Source: Streptomyces sp. RKND-216
GTDB taxonomy: Bacteria; Actinomycetota; Actinomycetes; Streptomycetales; Streptomycetaceae
Direction: 5' to 3'
NCBI RefSeq assembly: GCF_004795255.1
Contig: NZ_SSBQ01000002.1
Location: 2,499,501-2,563,500 of the forward strand
Length of the DNA: 64,000 nt
A model generated the notes under the pieces. The model ran no database searches, had not been told where the DNA came from, and worked only from the letters and a program-made list of their open reading frames with translations. Positions 54,732 to 63,264 of the stretch are shown piece after piece; the stretch's first letter is position 1; each line of letters begins with the position of its first letter. The position numbers were made by a program, and so were the translations under genes.

Positions 54732-57131
54732 TCAGGAAGTGGCGACCGCGTCCTGCGACTTCGCGGTGCGCTCGTTGTTGCCTTCCTCACCCATCGCGAT
54801 ACCGCGGCGCTTGGAGACGTACACCGCACCCACGATGACGAGCGCGGAGATCAACGCGATCACCACGCGCATGCCGACGCTCTTGTCCTCGCCGTAGCTG
54901 AGCTGCACCACAGCCGGACCGATCAGCAGCGCCACCAGGTTCATGACCTTCAGCAGCGGGTTGATCGCCGGGCCCGCGGTGTCCTTGAACGGGTCACCGA
55001 CAGTGTCGCCGATCACGGTCGCCTCATGGGCCTCACTGCCCTTGCCGCCGTGATGACCGTCCTCCACCAGCTTCTTGGCGTTGTCCCAGGCACCGCCCGA
55101 GTTCGCCAGGAAGACCGCCATCAGCGTGCCCGCGCCGATCGCGCCCGCCAGGAACGCGGCCAGCGCCCCGACGCCGAGCGTGAAACCGACGACGATGGGC
55201 GCGAACACGGCGAGCAGGCCCGGGGTGGTCAGCTCGCGCAGCGCGTCCTTGGTGCAGATGTCGACGACCCGGCCGTACTCGGGCTTCTCGGTGTAGTCCA
55301 TGATTCCGGGCTTCTCCCGGAACTGACGCCGCACCTCGTAGACCACCGACCCGGCGGAACGGGACACGGCGCTGATGGCGAGGCCCGAGAAGAGGAAGAC
55401 GACGCTCGCACCGAGCATCAGGCCGACCAGCGTGCTGGGCTGCGCGATGTCGAGCACGGTCAGCATCTCCCCGGCGCCCTCGCCGGCCTCGGCGAGGGCC
55501 GAGGACAGTTCGGTGCGGTACGAGCCGAACAGCGCGGCCGCGGCGAGGACCGCGGTCGCGATGGCGATGCCCTTGGTGATCGCCTTGGTGGTGTTGCCCA
55601 CCGCGTCCAGGTCGGTGAGGACCTGGGCGCCGGCGCCCTCCACGTCGCCGGACATCTCGGCGATGCCCTGCGCGTTGTCGGAGACCGGGCCGAAGGTGTC
55701 CATGGCGACGATCACGCCGACCGTGGTGAGCAGGCCGGTGCCCGCCAGCGCGACGGCGAACAGCGCCAGCAGCAGCACGCCGCCGCCGAGCAGGAACGCC
55801 CCGTAGACGCTGAGGGCGATGAGCAGCGCGGTGTAGACGGCCGACTCCAGACCGAGCGAAATGCCGGACAGCACGACGGTCGCCGGGCCGGTGAGCGAGG
55901 TCCGTCCGATGTCGCGCACCGGTTTCCGGCTGGTCTCGGTGAAGTAGCCGGTGAGCTGCTGGATCACCGCGGCCAGCACGATGCCGATGGCGACCGCGAC
56001 GATCGCCAGGACCTGCGGGTTGCCCTCGTGGCCCTGGATGGCGGCCGGGACGTTGTCCAGGTCCGCGTAGCTGGAAGGCAGGTACAGGACCGCGGCCACG
56101 GCCACCAGTACCAGGGAGATCACGGCCGAGATGAAGAAGCCGCGGTTGATGGCCGTCATCCCGCTGCGGTCACTGCGGCGCGGGGCGACGGTGAAGACGC
56201 CGATCACCGCGGTGATCACACCGATGGCGGGAACCAGCAGCGGGAACGCCAGGCCGGCGTCGCCGAAGACCGCCGTGCCCAGGATGAGCGCGGCGACCAG
56301 GGTGACGGCGTAGGACTCGAACAGGTCCGCGGCCATGCCGGCGCAGTCGCCCACGTTGTCGCCGACGTTGTCCGCGATGGTGGCGGCGTTGCGCGGGTCG
56401 TCCTCGGGAATGCCCTGCTCGACCTTGCCCACGAGGTCGGCACCGACGTCGGCGGCCTTGGTGAAGATGCCGCCGCCGACTCGCATGAACATGGCGATCA
56501 GCGCGGCGCCGAGGCCGAAGCCCTCCAGCACCTTCGGCGCGTCGGCCGCATAGACGAGGACGACGACCGCGGCACCGAGCAGGCCGAGGCCGACGGTGAA
56601 CATGCCGACCACACCACCCGTGCGGAAGGCGATCTTCGTGGCCTTGTGGGCGACGGCGGTGAGATCGACAGAACCCGACTTCGCGTCCTCGCCCTCGGGC
56701 GTCGCCTCACGGGCCGCAGCGGCCACGCGCACATTGCTGCGCACCGCCAGCCACATGCCGATGTATCCGGTGGCGGCCGAGAAACCGGCTCCCACGAGGA
56801 AGAACAACGATCGGCCGATGCGTTGCGCCATATCGTCCGCGGGCAACAACATCAGCAGGAAGAACACCACCACGGCGAAAACGCCGAGGGTGCGCAGCTG
56901 CCGCGCGAGATAGGCGTTGGCGCCCTCCTGCACCGCGGCGGCGATCTTCTTCATGCTCTCGGTGCCTTCACCGGCGGCGAGAACCTGTTTGACGAGCACC
57001 ACCGCCACGCCGAGTGCGGCCAGGGCGACGAGCGCGATCACGATCACGAGACTGCGGTTGCCCGCGGTCAGCACGGCATCGGCGAGCTGCTGATGCTGGT
57101 GGGTCTGGAGAGGGGTGAGATGCCCCGCCAT
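54732..57131 (-). CDS. hppA: membrane-bound proton-translocating pyrophosphatase
   Basis: 799 residues, about 16 membrane helices. Couples PPi hydrolysis to H+ export. Catalytic loops GGGIFTKAADVGADLVGKVE and DDPRNAATIADNVGDNVGDCAGMAADL hold the acidic metal sites (seen in parts); DTFGPVSDNAQGIAEM and VIGDTVGDPFKDTAGPA follow. GNTTKA carries Lys where K+-dependent enzymes have Ala, so it is of the K+-independent proton-pumping class. ATG 57131 has AAGGAGGAC. TAGAAT (57210-57205) is a likely -10 box. Last in the chain toward the lipoprotein. Confidence 0.96.
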   Translation of the reverse strand: MAGHLTPLQTHQHQQLADAVLTAGNRSLVIVIALVALAALGVAVVLVKQVLAAGEGTESMKKIAAAVQEGANAYLARQLRTLGVFAVVVFFLLMLLPADDMAQRIGRSLFFLVGAGFSAATGYIGMWLAVRSNVRVAAAAREATPEGEDAKSGSVDLTAVAHKATKIAFRTGGVVGMFTVGLGLLGAAVVVLVYAADAPKVLEGFGLGAALIAMFMRVGGGIFTKAADVGADLVGKVEQGIPEDDPRNAATIADNVGDNVGDCAGMAADLFESYAVTLVAALILGTAVFGDAGLAFPLLVPAIGVITAVIGVFTVAPRRSDRSGMTAINRGFFISAVISLVLVAVAAVLYLPSSYADLDNVPAAIQGHEGNPQVLAIVAVAIGIVLAAVIQQLTGYFTETSRKPVRDIGRTSLTGPATVVLSGISLGLESAVYTALLIALSVYGAFLLGGGVLLLALFAVALAGTGLLTTVGVIVAMDTFGPVSDNAQGIAEMSGDVEGAGAQVLTDLDAVGNTTKAITKGIAIATAVLAAAALFGSYRTELSSALAEAGEGAGEMLTVLDIAQPSTLVGLMLGASVVFLFSGLAISAVSRSAGSVVYEVRRQFREKPGIMDYTEKPEYGRVVDICTKDALRELTTPGLLAVFAPIVVGFTLGVGALAAFLAGAIGAGTLMAVFLANSGGAWDNAKKLVEDGHHGGKGSEAHEATVIGDTVGDPFKDTAGPAINPLLKVMNLVALLIGPAVVQLSYGEDKSVGMRVVIALISALVIVGAVYVSKRRGIAMGEEGNNERTAKSQDAVATS

Positions 57132-57629
57132 TCGTCCTCCTTGACGTTTGGCACATGGGCGCGCGCAAGCACGCTCAGGCGTCCTGCAGCAAAGATGTGG
57201 ACGGATTCTAGGGAGCTGATCCGCTTCCAAACAGAGTGCGAGACCAGGAATTCGCCGTCAACAGCGAAGATCGAATGAAAGGGGCGCGAAATTTCGCCCG
57301 CGCGAGGGACCCGGGCGAATTGACCGGCGGCAGAAAATGATCTCCGCCGATGATCACAAAGGTCTTTACATTCTTCAGAGTAATGACATGTGAAAGATCA
57401 CAAGAAAGGCCCGGCGCCGCGGTTTACGGCCAGGTAGACGTCCTGAGCCGTTACGCATGGGCGGCGGTGCCCGACAGCCGTGTGGCGGGCGGGATCGGCG
57501 CCCCAGCGGCGACGGGGAAACCGGGGCGGCGGACCCGCAGGCACCGTCCGCGGGCGTCGGCCCTCCGCGGACGGGTCGGCCGACGCCAGCGCATCCGAAG
57601 CCGGTCGGGCTCCGGTCAGGCCGGCCGGG
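57132..57629. other. intergenic region upstream of hppA; promoter, dyad and alternative hairpins
   Basis: No gene in 498 bp. From the hppA side: TAGAAT -10 (57205-57210, minus strand); an AT-rich patch with GATCACAA twice (57352-57359, 57396-57403) and TGTGA-AAGA-TCACA (57389-57402); and two mutually exclusive hairpins at 57544-57574 (10-bp stem) and 57554-57586 (9-bp stem) just after the bldG-side operon, probably its terminator. Confidence 0.55.
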
Positions 57630-58082
57630 TCAGGGGGCGGCGGGCGTGGGGGGTACCGCCGTGGCGGGCCAGCTCATGCGAATGGTGCCACCGGTGTCGT
57701 CGGCGGTGATTTCCACGTCGTCGACGAGACCGCTGATGACCGCGAGGCCCATGTCCCCCTCGGCCTCGTCCTCCTCCGTGGCCGGGCCCGGGATCTCGTC
57801 GCGGGCGCCCGGGACCAGGGCACCCCCCCGGCCCGGCGCGTCGTCGCCGACCTCGATCGAGAACTTCTTCTCGTCCTCGATCAGCGCGACCCTGACCGGG
57901 CTGCCGACGCCGTTGCTCATGTGCAGGCCGACAGCACGAGTGCACGCCTCACCCACGGCGAGCCGCACCTCGTCGAGCACGGTCTCGTCGACCCCGGCGC
58001 GCCGCGCGACGGCGGCGGCCACCAGACGCGCTGTCCGCACATGCTCGGGGAGCGCGCTGAAGCGGAGTTCGACGGTGGCCAT
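57630..58082 (-). CDS. anti-sigma factor, RsbW/SpoIIAB-like ATPase (BldG partner)
   Basis: 150 residues. ATP-binding fold with VRLAVGEACTRAVGLH (N-box; the usual Asn is Thr, as C-T-R-A-V) and GDMGLAVISGLVDDV (glycine box, one Gly fewer than GxGxxx in kinases). An insert PGRGGALVPGARDEIPGPATEEDE lies between them, quoted here only by its ends PGRG and EEDE. It is encoded directly downstream of bldG, 131 bp apart, as in S. coelicolor, where this protein (SCO3548/ApgA, from memory) interacts with BldG. The changed N-box suggests weak kinase activity. Confidence 0.88.
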   Translation of the reverse strand: MATVELRFSALPEHVRTARLVAAAVARRAGVDETVLDEVRLAVGEACTRAVGLHMSNGVGSPVRVALIEDEKKFSIEVGDDAPGRGGALVPGARDEIPGPATEEDEAEGDMGLAVISGLVDDVEITADDTGGTIRMSWPATAVPPTPAAP

Positions 58083-58213
58083 GCCATCCCTCTCGGTCGA
58101 CAGGTGTGCATTCACGGGCACCGCGGCTGCCCGTCGGCAGCGCGCGGGACCCCGTCATCCGACGGTCCGGGCCGTGCGCGGCGGACGCACGGCCGGACGG
58201 GGCGTGATGGGTG

Positions 58214-58555
58214 TCAGTCGGTGGCCGCGACGGCCTCGTCGACCGATCCGTGGATCGGGAACACCTTGGTCAGGCCCGTGATACGGAAGATCTTGAGAAT
58301 GCGCTCCTGGTTGCAGACCAGGCGCAGCGAGCCCTCGTGGGCGCGCACCCGCTTCAGTCCGCCGACGAGCACACCGAGACCGGTGGAGTCGAGAAAGTCC
58401 ACGCCCTCCATGTCCACAACGAGGTGGTAACTGCCGTCGTTCACGAGTTCGACGAGCTGCTCGCGCAGCTTGGGCGCGGTGTATACATCAATCTCGCCAC
58501 CGACCTCGACGATCGTGCGATCGCCAACAGTACGGGTCGACAGAGACAGGTCCAC
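58214..58555 (-). CDS. bldG: anti-anti-sigma factor BldG
   Basis: 113 residues, the exact length of S. coelicolor BldG and nearly the same sequence by recall. STAS fold with [20 protein letters not shown] and the phosphorylation site in DFLDSTGLG (Ser 57). Phospho-switch regulator of aerial-hyphae formation and antibiotic production; unphosphorylated BldG traps anti-sigma factors. GTG 58555 follows GGAGG. The two SpoIIE-type phosphatases in this window (7631-9433, 19935-22313) are the sort of enzyme that could act on it, but are not linked. Confidence 0.97.
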   Translation of the reverse strand: MDLSLSTRTVGDRTIVEVGGEIDVYTAPKLREQLVELVNDGSYHLVVDMEGVDFLDSTGLGVLVGGLKRVRAHEGSLRLVCNQERILKIFRITGLTKVFPIHGSVDEAVAATD

Positions 58556-58751
58556 TGATCCTCCAGCACCTTGCTATCGAGCGGTCCGCCCCCGGGAAAC
58601 CCCGTGTGGAGAGCCCCGTCCTGGCACCCCGCCGTGGCGGAGCGGCGCAGGGGACGGATCGGCAGCCGCAGAAGCATTCAATCACTTACCGCCAGCCGTG
58701 CACGACGGCTTGCGTCCATTGTCCGTCGTGCCAGTGACACACTCGGTGCCG

Positions 58752-61127
58752 ATGGCCAACACTCACCACCCGCAGACGGTGCTCGGCAGGCTTGCCGCCG
58801 GGGCGGACCGGGCCGCGCGCGTCACTCATACGGAGCATGTGCCCCCGCGGCCGGGGCGTCATGCAGACTGGCCTGCTCGCATCCGTGCGGAAGTGGTGGA
58901 GTGCGTGCGGCTCACCGGTATCGACCGCCTCTGGGAACACCAGGCTCAGGTGGCTTCCCTCGCCCTCGACGGGACGTCCACGGTGGTGTCGACGGGCACC
59001 GCCTCCGGCAAGTCGCTGGCCTATCTGATCCCCACCCTCAGCGCCCTGGTCGAAGGCGCCGAGGCACCGAACGGCCGGGGCGCGACTGCGCTCTACCTCG
59101 CCCCCACCAAGGCGCTGGCGGCCGACCAGCGCCGCAAGGCGGCCGCGCTCGCCACGCCGCTCGGCGACGCCGTGCGGGCCGCCGTACACGACGGGGACAC
59201 CGGACCGGAAGAGCGCGAGTGGGCCCGGCTGTACGCGAACTACCTCCTCACCAACCCCGACATGCTGCACCGGGGGATCCTCCCCCAACACTCCCGCTGG
59301 TCCTCCTTCCTCCGCGCGCTGCGCTACGTGGTCGTCGACGAATGCCACACCTACCGGGGCGTGTTCGGCTCGCACGTCGCGCAGGTCCTGCGCCGGCTGC
59401 GGCGCCTGTGCGCCCGCTACGGTGCCGACCCGGTGTTCCTGCTGGCGTCCGCGACCTCGGCCGACCCCGCGGAGGCAGCCGGCCGTCTGACCGGCCTCCC
59501 GGTCACCGCAGTGACCGAGGACGCCTCGCCACGCGGCGAACTCCTCTTCGCGCTCTGGGAGCCGCCATTGACCGAGCTGTCCGGCGAACGCGGCGCCCCC
59601 GTCCGCCGCACCGCCACCGCGGAGACGGCGGAACTTCTCACCGACCTGGCCGTCCAGGGAGTGCGCACGGTGGCGTTCGTGCGCTCCCGGCGCGGGGCCG
59701 AGCTGATCTCGCTGATCGCCCAGGACCGGCTTGCACAGGTCGACCGGTCCCTCCCGCGCCGGGTGGCCGCGTACCGGGGCGGGTATCTGCCCGAGGAACG
59801 GCGGGCGCTGGAGCGGGCCCTGCACAGCGGCGAACTCCTCGGCCTCGCCGCGACGAACGCGCTGGAACTCGGGGTCGACGTCGCGGGACTGGACGCCGTC
59901 CTGATCACGGGCTATCCCGGGACCCGCGCCTCGCTGTGGCAGCAGGCGGGCCGGGCCGGCCGTACGGGCGAAGGGGCTCTGGCCGTGCTCGTCGCCCGGG
60001 ACGATCCGCTGGACACCTATCTCGTGCACCACCCCGAGGCAGTCTTCTCCCACCCCGTCGAGTCGACCGTCCTGGACCCGGACAACCCGTACGTGCTCGC
60101 ACCGCACCTGTGCGCCGCGGCGGCGGAGAGCCCGCTCACCGAGCGGGACGCGGAACTGTTCGGCGCCGAGTTCAGCGACCTCGTCGCCCAGCTCGAACAG
60201 CGCCGTCTGCTGCGCCGGAGGGGCACGTCCTGGTACTGGACCAGGCGCGAGCGTGCGGCGGACCTCACCGACATCCGGGGCAGCGGCGGCTCCCCGGTAC
60301 AGGTCGTGGAGTCCGGCACCGGTCGTGTGCTCGGCACCGTGGACGCCGGGGCGGCCCACACCACCGTGCACGCCGGGGCGGTCCACCTCCACCAGGGACG
60401 CACCTACGTGGTGCGGAGCCTGGACCTGGACGAGTCCGTCGCCCTCGTGGAGGAGTCGTCGCCGCCCTGGACCACCATGGCCCGCGACACCACCTCGGTC
60501 TCCGTCCTGGAGACCGAGAAGGAAATTCCCTGGGGTCGGGGGCGGCTGCACTTCGGTTCCGTCGAGGTCACCCATCAGGTCGTCTCCTACCTGCGCCGGA
60601 AGCTGGTGACGGGCGAGGTCCTGGGCGAAACCAAACTCGACCTGCCGGCGCGTACCCTGCGGACCCGCGCGGTGTGGTGGACCGTCACCGAAGACCAGCT
60701 CGACGCGGCAGCCGTGGGCCCCGAGATCCTGCCCGGTGCACTGCACGCGGCCGAGCACGCCTCCATCGGCCTGCTCCCGCTCTTCGCCACCTGCGACCGG
60801 TGGGACATCGGGGGCGTGTCCGTCCCCCTTCACCCCGACACCCTGCTGCCCACGGTGTTCGTGTACGACGGGCATCCCGGGGGCGCGGGGTTCGCCGAAC
60901 GCGCCTTCCGCACGGCGCGCGCATGGCTGACGGCCACACGCGAGGCGATCGCCTCCTGCGAGTGCGACGCGGGCTGCCCCTCGTGCATCCAGTCGCCCAA
61001 GTGCGGCAACGGGAACGAGCCGTTGCACAAGGAGGGCGCCCTCCGGCTGCTGCGCGAGCTGCTCGCCGGTGCGCCCTCCCCGGACAGCACCTCTCCGCAG
61101 AACGCTGGTGGCGGACGTCCCCGGTGA
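58752..61127 (+). CDS. DEAD/DEAH box helicase with C-terminal DUF1998/MZB domain
   Basis: 791 residues from ATG 58752. Motif I STGTASGKSLAYL, LAPTKALAADQ (Ia), NPDMLH, DECHTYRG (motif II, about 195), ASATSAD (III), then ATNALELGVDVAGLDAV and QAGRAGRTGEG (V, VI); the end has CECDAGCPSCIQSPKCGN, a four-Cys Zn cluster of the MZB domain. Related proteins (Hrq1/YprA type) act in DNA repair. Start is uncertain: no ribosome binding site, and the frame is open upstream with AFNHLPP-like sequence including a TTA codon (58686-58688) but no ATG/GTG/TTG before 58698. Divergent from bldG. Confidence 0.88.
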   Translation: MANTHHPQTVLGRLAAGADRAARVTHTEHVPPRPGRHADWPARIRAEVVECVRLTGIDRLWEHQAQVASLALDGTSTVVSTGTASGKSLAYLIPTLSALVEGAEAPNGRGATALYLAPTKALAADQRRKAAALATPLGDAVRAAVHDGDTGPEEREWARLYANYLLTNPDMLHRGILPQHSRWSSFLRALRYVVVDECHTYRGVFGSHVAQVLRRLRRLCARYGADPVFLLASATSADPAEAAGRLTGLPVTAVTEDASPRGELLFALWEPPLTELSGERGAPVRRTATAETAELLTDLAVQGVRTVAFVRSRRGAELISLIAQDRLAQVDRSLPRRVAAYRGGYLPEERRALERALHSGELLGLAATNALELGVDVAGLDAVLITGYPGTRASLWQQAGRAGRTGEGALAVLVARDDPLDTYLVHHPEAVFSHPVESTVLDPDNPYVLAPHLCAAAAESPLTERDAELFGAEFSDLVAQLEQRRLLRRRGTSWYWTRRERAADLTDIRGSGGSPVQVVESGTGRVLGTVDAGAAHTTVHAGAVHLHQGRTYVVRSLDLDESVALVEESSPPWTTMARDTTSVSVLETEKEIPWGRGRLHFGSVEVTHQVVSYLRRKLVTGEVLGETKLDLPARTLRTRAVWWTVTEDQLDAAAVGPEILPGALHAAEHASIGLLPLFATCDRWDIGGVSVPLHPDTLLPTVFVYDGHPGGAGFAERAFRTARAWLTATREAIASCECDAGCPSCIQSPKCGNGNEPLHKEGALRLLRELLAGAPSPDSTSPQNAGGGRPR

Positions 61128-61547
61128 CCCCTGCGGCCACGCCCGGGCCGGTCCGGCGCGGGCACGGGTCTTCGTCGTGTACGGCCCGGTACGGACGGCC
61201 GCCGAGACGTCCGCGACCTCACCGGCCACCGCGCACCGCACCAGCCGAGCCTTCTGGGCCCCGGCCACCTGCCGGGCCACCGCGCACGCCTCCTCCTCCC
61301 CGTGCAGGACTCGCTGCGCCGCAGCGAGGGCCGCGAGGTCTGCGGCGGCAGCGGCCCGGTGGCGGGCGACGGCGACCTGGCCCAGTGCCAGCAGCGCCCC
61401 GAACACGAGACAGAGCAGCGCGGCGCACGCAGCCCCCCACACCGAGGCGGAGCCACGGTCGTCCCGCGGCAGGGCACACCGCGGGCACAGGGCCCCCGCC
61501 CGGTCACCGCACAGTCGGTGGGCGCGCCGCCACACGCGCCGGATCAC
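61128..61547 (-). CDS. TadE-like (helicase/secretion neighbourhood type) protein; no stop before helicase
   Basis: About 140 residues in the unique region. SASVWGAACAALLCLVFGALLALGQVAVARHRAAAAADLAALAAAQ is the family core (cited by its ends SASVWG and AALAAAQ): one membrane helix then an Ala-rich helix, as in the Rv3654c-like proteins found beside this helicase. GTG 61547 overlaps the TadE stop (GTGA). The frame has no stop near the expected end (about 61140): in frame it runs antisense into the helicase to TAA at 58686. The other two minus frames stop at 60830 and 60685. The end given is only the helicase boundary. Confidence 0.65.
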
Positions 61548-62020
61548 CGGTCGCCTCCGGAGGCCGATCGGCCGGTCGCCGTGGCGGCTGCCGCTGCCGG
61601 AGTACCCGTCACCGGAAGGGCTGTTCCCGCCAGGGAGTCCTCGGCCAGCGCCACCGCCTCGGCCTCCAAGGGGAGGGAAAGCGGTCCGGGCCCCGCCGTA
61701 CGTGCCTCCACCCGCACCCGGACAAGGTCGCCCTCCCGCGACCACTCGACGGCGGCCCCGGACGGGGCCGCCGAGCGAGCGGTCTCCCGCACTACGGACG
61801 GCGGTTCGCCCCGGGCGGCGGCACGAGCACCCGCCCGAGCGGCGTCCTGGGTCTGGAGAGCCCCGGCGACGGCCAGCAGCCCCCACAGCAGCATCCCGAC
61901 GACTGCCACGAGCGACGGCACGACGACGGCCGTCTCCGCGGTGACGTAACCGGCATCCCTCCCGCGCGCCACGACGCCCCGGCCGGAGCGCCACCGACGA
62001 CTCCGGTCAGAACGTCGCAT
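61544..62020 (-). CDS. TadE family pilus assembly protein
   Basis: 158 residues. GYVTAETAVVVPSLVAVVGMLLWGLLAVAG is the TadE signature (G/E at the processing site, then one helix), shown in part as YVTAETAVVVPSL. It is an exported minor-pilin-like protein of the Tad/Flp system, with Glu at +5 after the probable Gly cleavage site. ATG 62020; overlaps DUF4244 by 14 bp and the TadE-like gene by 4 bp. Confidence 0.88.
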   Translation of the reverse strand: MRRSDRSRRWRSGRGVVARGRDAGYVTAETAVVVPSLVAVVGMLLWGLLAVAGALQTQDAARAGARAAARGEPPSVVRETARSAAPSGAAVEWSREGDLVRVRVEARTAGPGPLSLPLEAEAVALAEDSLAGTALPVTGTPAAAAATATGRSASGGDR

Positions 62021-62282
62021 CGAGAGCCCTCTCGACGAGCTTCTGCAACGCTTCGCTCACCGGACCACTGGTGACCACCTTGTAGAGCACGGCGGCGAAC
62101 GCGCAGGCCGCGATCGTGCCGACGGCGTACTCCGCCGTGCTCATGCCGGCGTCGCCGCTCCTGCCGCGCACGGCGCTCGCCCAGCGCTTCCGGTAACGAC
62201 GAATCCACTGGCGCCGCCGCGGTGTGGTGCCGCATTCTCGGCCGGCGGTGGCCCGCCTGCTGGTTCGCTTCATCTCTTCCAT
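62007..62282 (-). CDS. DUF4244 Flp-pilin-like protein
   Basis: 91 residues. A basic N-terminal 40 residues, then GDAGMSTAEYAVGTIAACAFAAVLYKVV: a prepilin-like site with Glu at the +5 position and a single hydrophobic helix, as in Flp pilins, quoted as GMSTAEYAVG. Likely the major pilin of the actinobacterial Tad system. ATG 62282 has AAGGA 3 nt upstream; ATG 62273 is an alternative. Confidence 0.88.
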   Translation of the reverse strand: MEEMKRTSRRATAGRECGTTPRRRQWIRRYRKRWASAVRGRSGDAGMSTAEYAVGTIAACAFAAVLYKVVTSGPVSEALQKLVERALDATF

Positions 62283-62355
62283 CCGTCCTTTCGTCTCCGA
62301 GGTCGGTTTCCGTGTCCGACGCCCGGTGTCTCTCGGGTCGTACGGGCTGGGCGGT

Positions 62356-63264
62356 TCAGATCAGGGAGCGGGCGAGGCCGAGTACGACGGGCGCGACGCC
62401 CACCGCGAGAAACGCGGGCAGGAAGCAGAGCCCCAGCGGTCCGGTCACCAGGACGGCGGCACGGCGCGCCCGGACGCCCGCCGCCCGCGCCCGCCGTGCC
62501 CGGCAGGTGGCCGCCAGCCGGGCCACCGCCTGCACCGGCGGCACACCCGTCGTGCCGGCGCGCTCCATGCACCGGGCGAGCCCGTCGCACCCGGGCTGGG
62601 CGCCGAACCTGCCCCACACCGCCGCCGGTTCAGCGCCCAGCCGCAGTTCCGCTGCCGCGCGCACCAGCCGGTCGCCCAACGCGCCTCCGGTGGACCGGCC
62701 CACGGCCTCCGCCGCCTGGGCGGGACCAGATCCGGCGGTGAGGCAGGCGGCCAGCAGTTCGGCGGCCAGGGGCAGTTGCCGATCCACCGCCCGTACGGCC
62801 GTCCGGGCCACCGCGTCCTCCCTCGCCCGCCCGGCTCGCCGGCGAAGCCACCACCACATGGCCACCCCCGCCGACACGGCCGCCAGCCACCCGCCCGGGC
62901 CGCTGCTCAGCAGGCGCACCACGACGGCGGCGGTCAGCGCACCCGCCCACACACTCCACTGTCGGCCGGGGCGCGACGGGCCGTCGGACGGACGGCGGGT
63001 ACCACCCGCTCCGCGCCGTCTGCAGTCAGTGCGGTCCCGACGGCGCGGGAGGAGTGGTCGCCCGGTCTCCGCCCCGGCGAGGTGACGCGCCCGGTCGCCC
63101 CGCAGCCGCTGCTCGCGCCAGCCCAGCAGCACCACGACGACGGCTCCGGCCGCCATGAGCACGGCCATCACCCACCACACCAACGGCTCCACCACCCCGC
63201 TCATCACCGCCTGGGGCATCACCGCCGACGAGGCCGCCCCCACCACCACGGCCGCCGTGCTCAC
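62356..63264 (-). CDS. type II secretion F family protein, TadC-like
   Basis: 302 residues. N-terminal hydrophobic segments (about 20-50), basic linker, two more around 100-135, a GspF domain (about 155-265; LPLAAELLAACLTAGSGPAQA, ARCMERAGTTGVPPVQAVARLA) and a final helix. Inner-membrane platform of the Tad pilus. GTG 63264 overlaps the upstream gene (GTGA). Confidence 0.88.
   Translation of the reverse strand: MSTAAVVVGAASSAVMPQAVMSGVVEPLVWWVMAVLMAAGAVVVVLLGWREQRLRGDRARHLAGAETGRPLLPRRRDRTDCRRRGAGGTRRPSDGPSRPGRQWSVWAGALTAAVVVRLLSSGPGGWLAAVSAGVAMWWWLRRRAGRAREDAVARTAVRAVDRQLPLAAELLAACLTAGSGPAQAAEAVGRSTGGALGDRLVRAAAELRLGAEPAAVWGRFGAQPGCDGLARCMERAGTTGVPPVQAVARLAATCRARRARAAGVRARRAAVLVTGPLGLCFLPAFLAVGVAPVVLGLARSLI

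Noticed and set aside
54468..57278. Long plus-strand open frame opposite hppA, and similar long antisense frames elsewhere
   Set aside because: Shadow frames caused by GC-rich third positions; composition (Arg, Gly, His, Gln) is not protein-like and real genes occupy the other strand.
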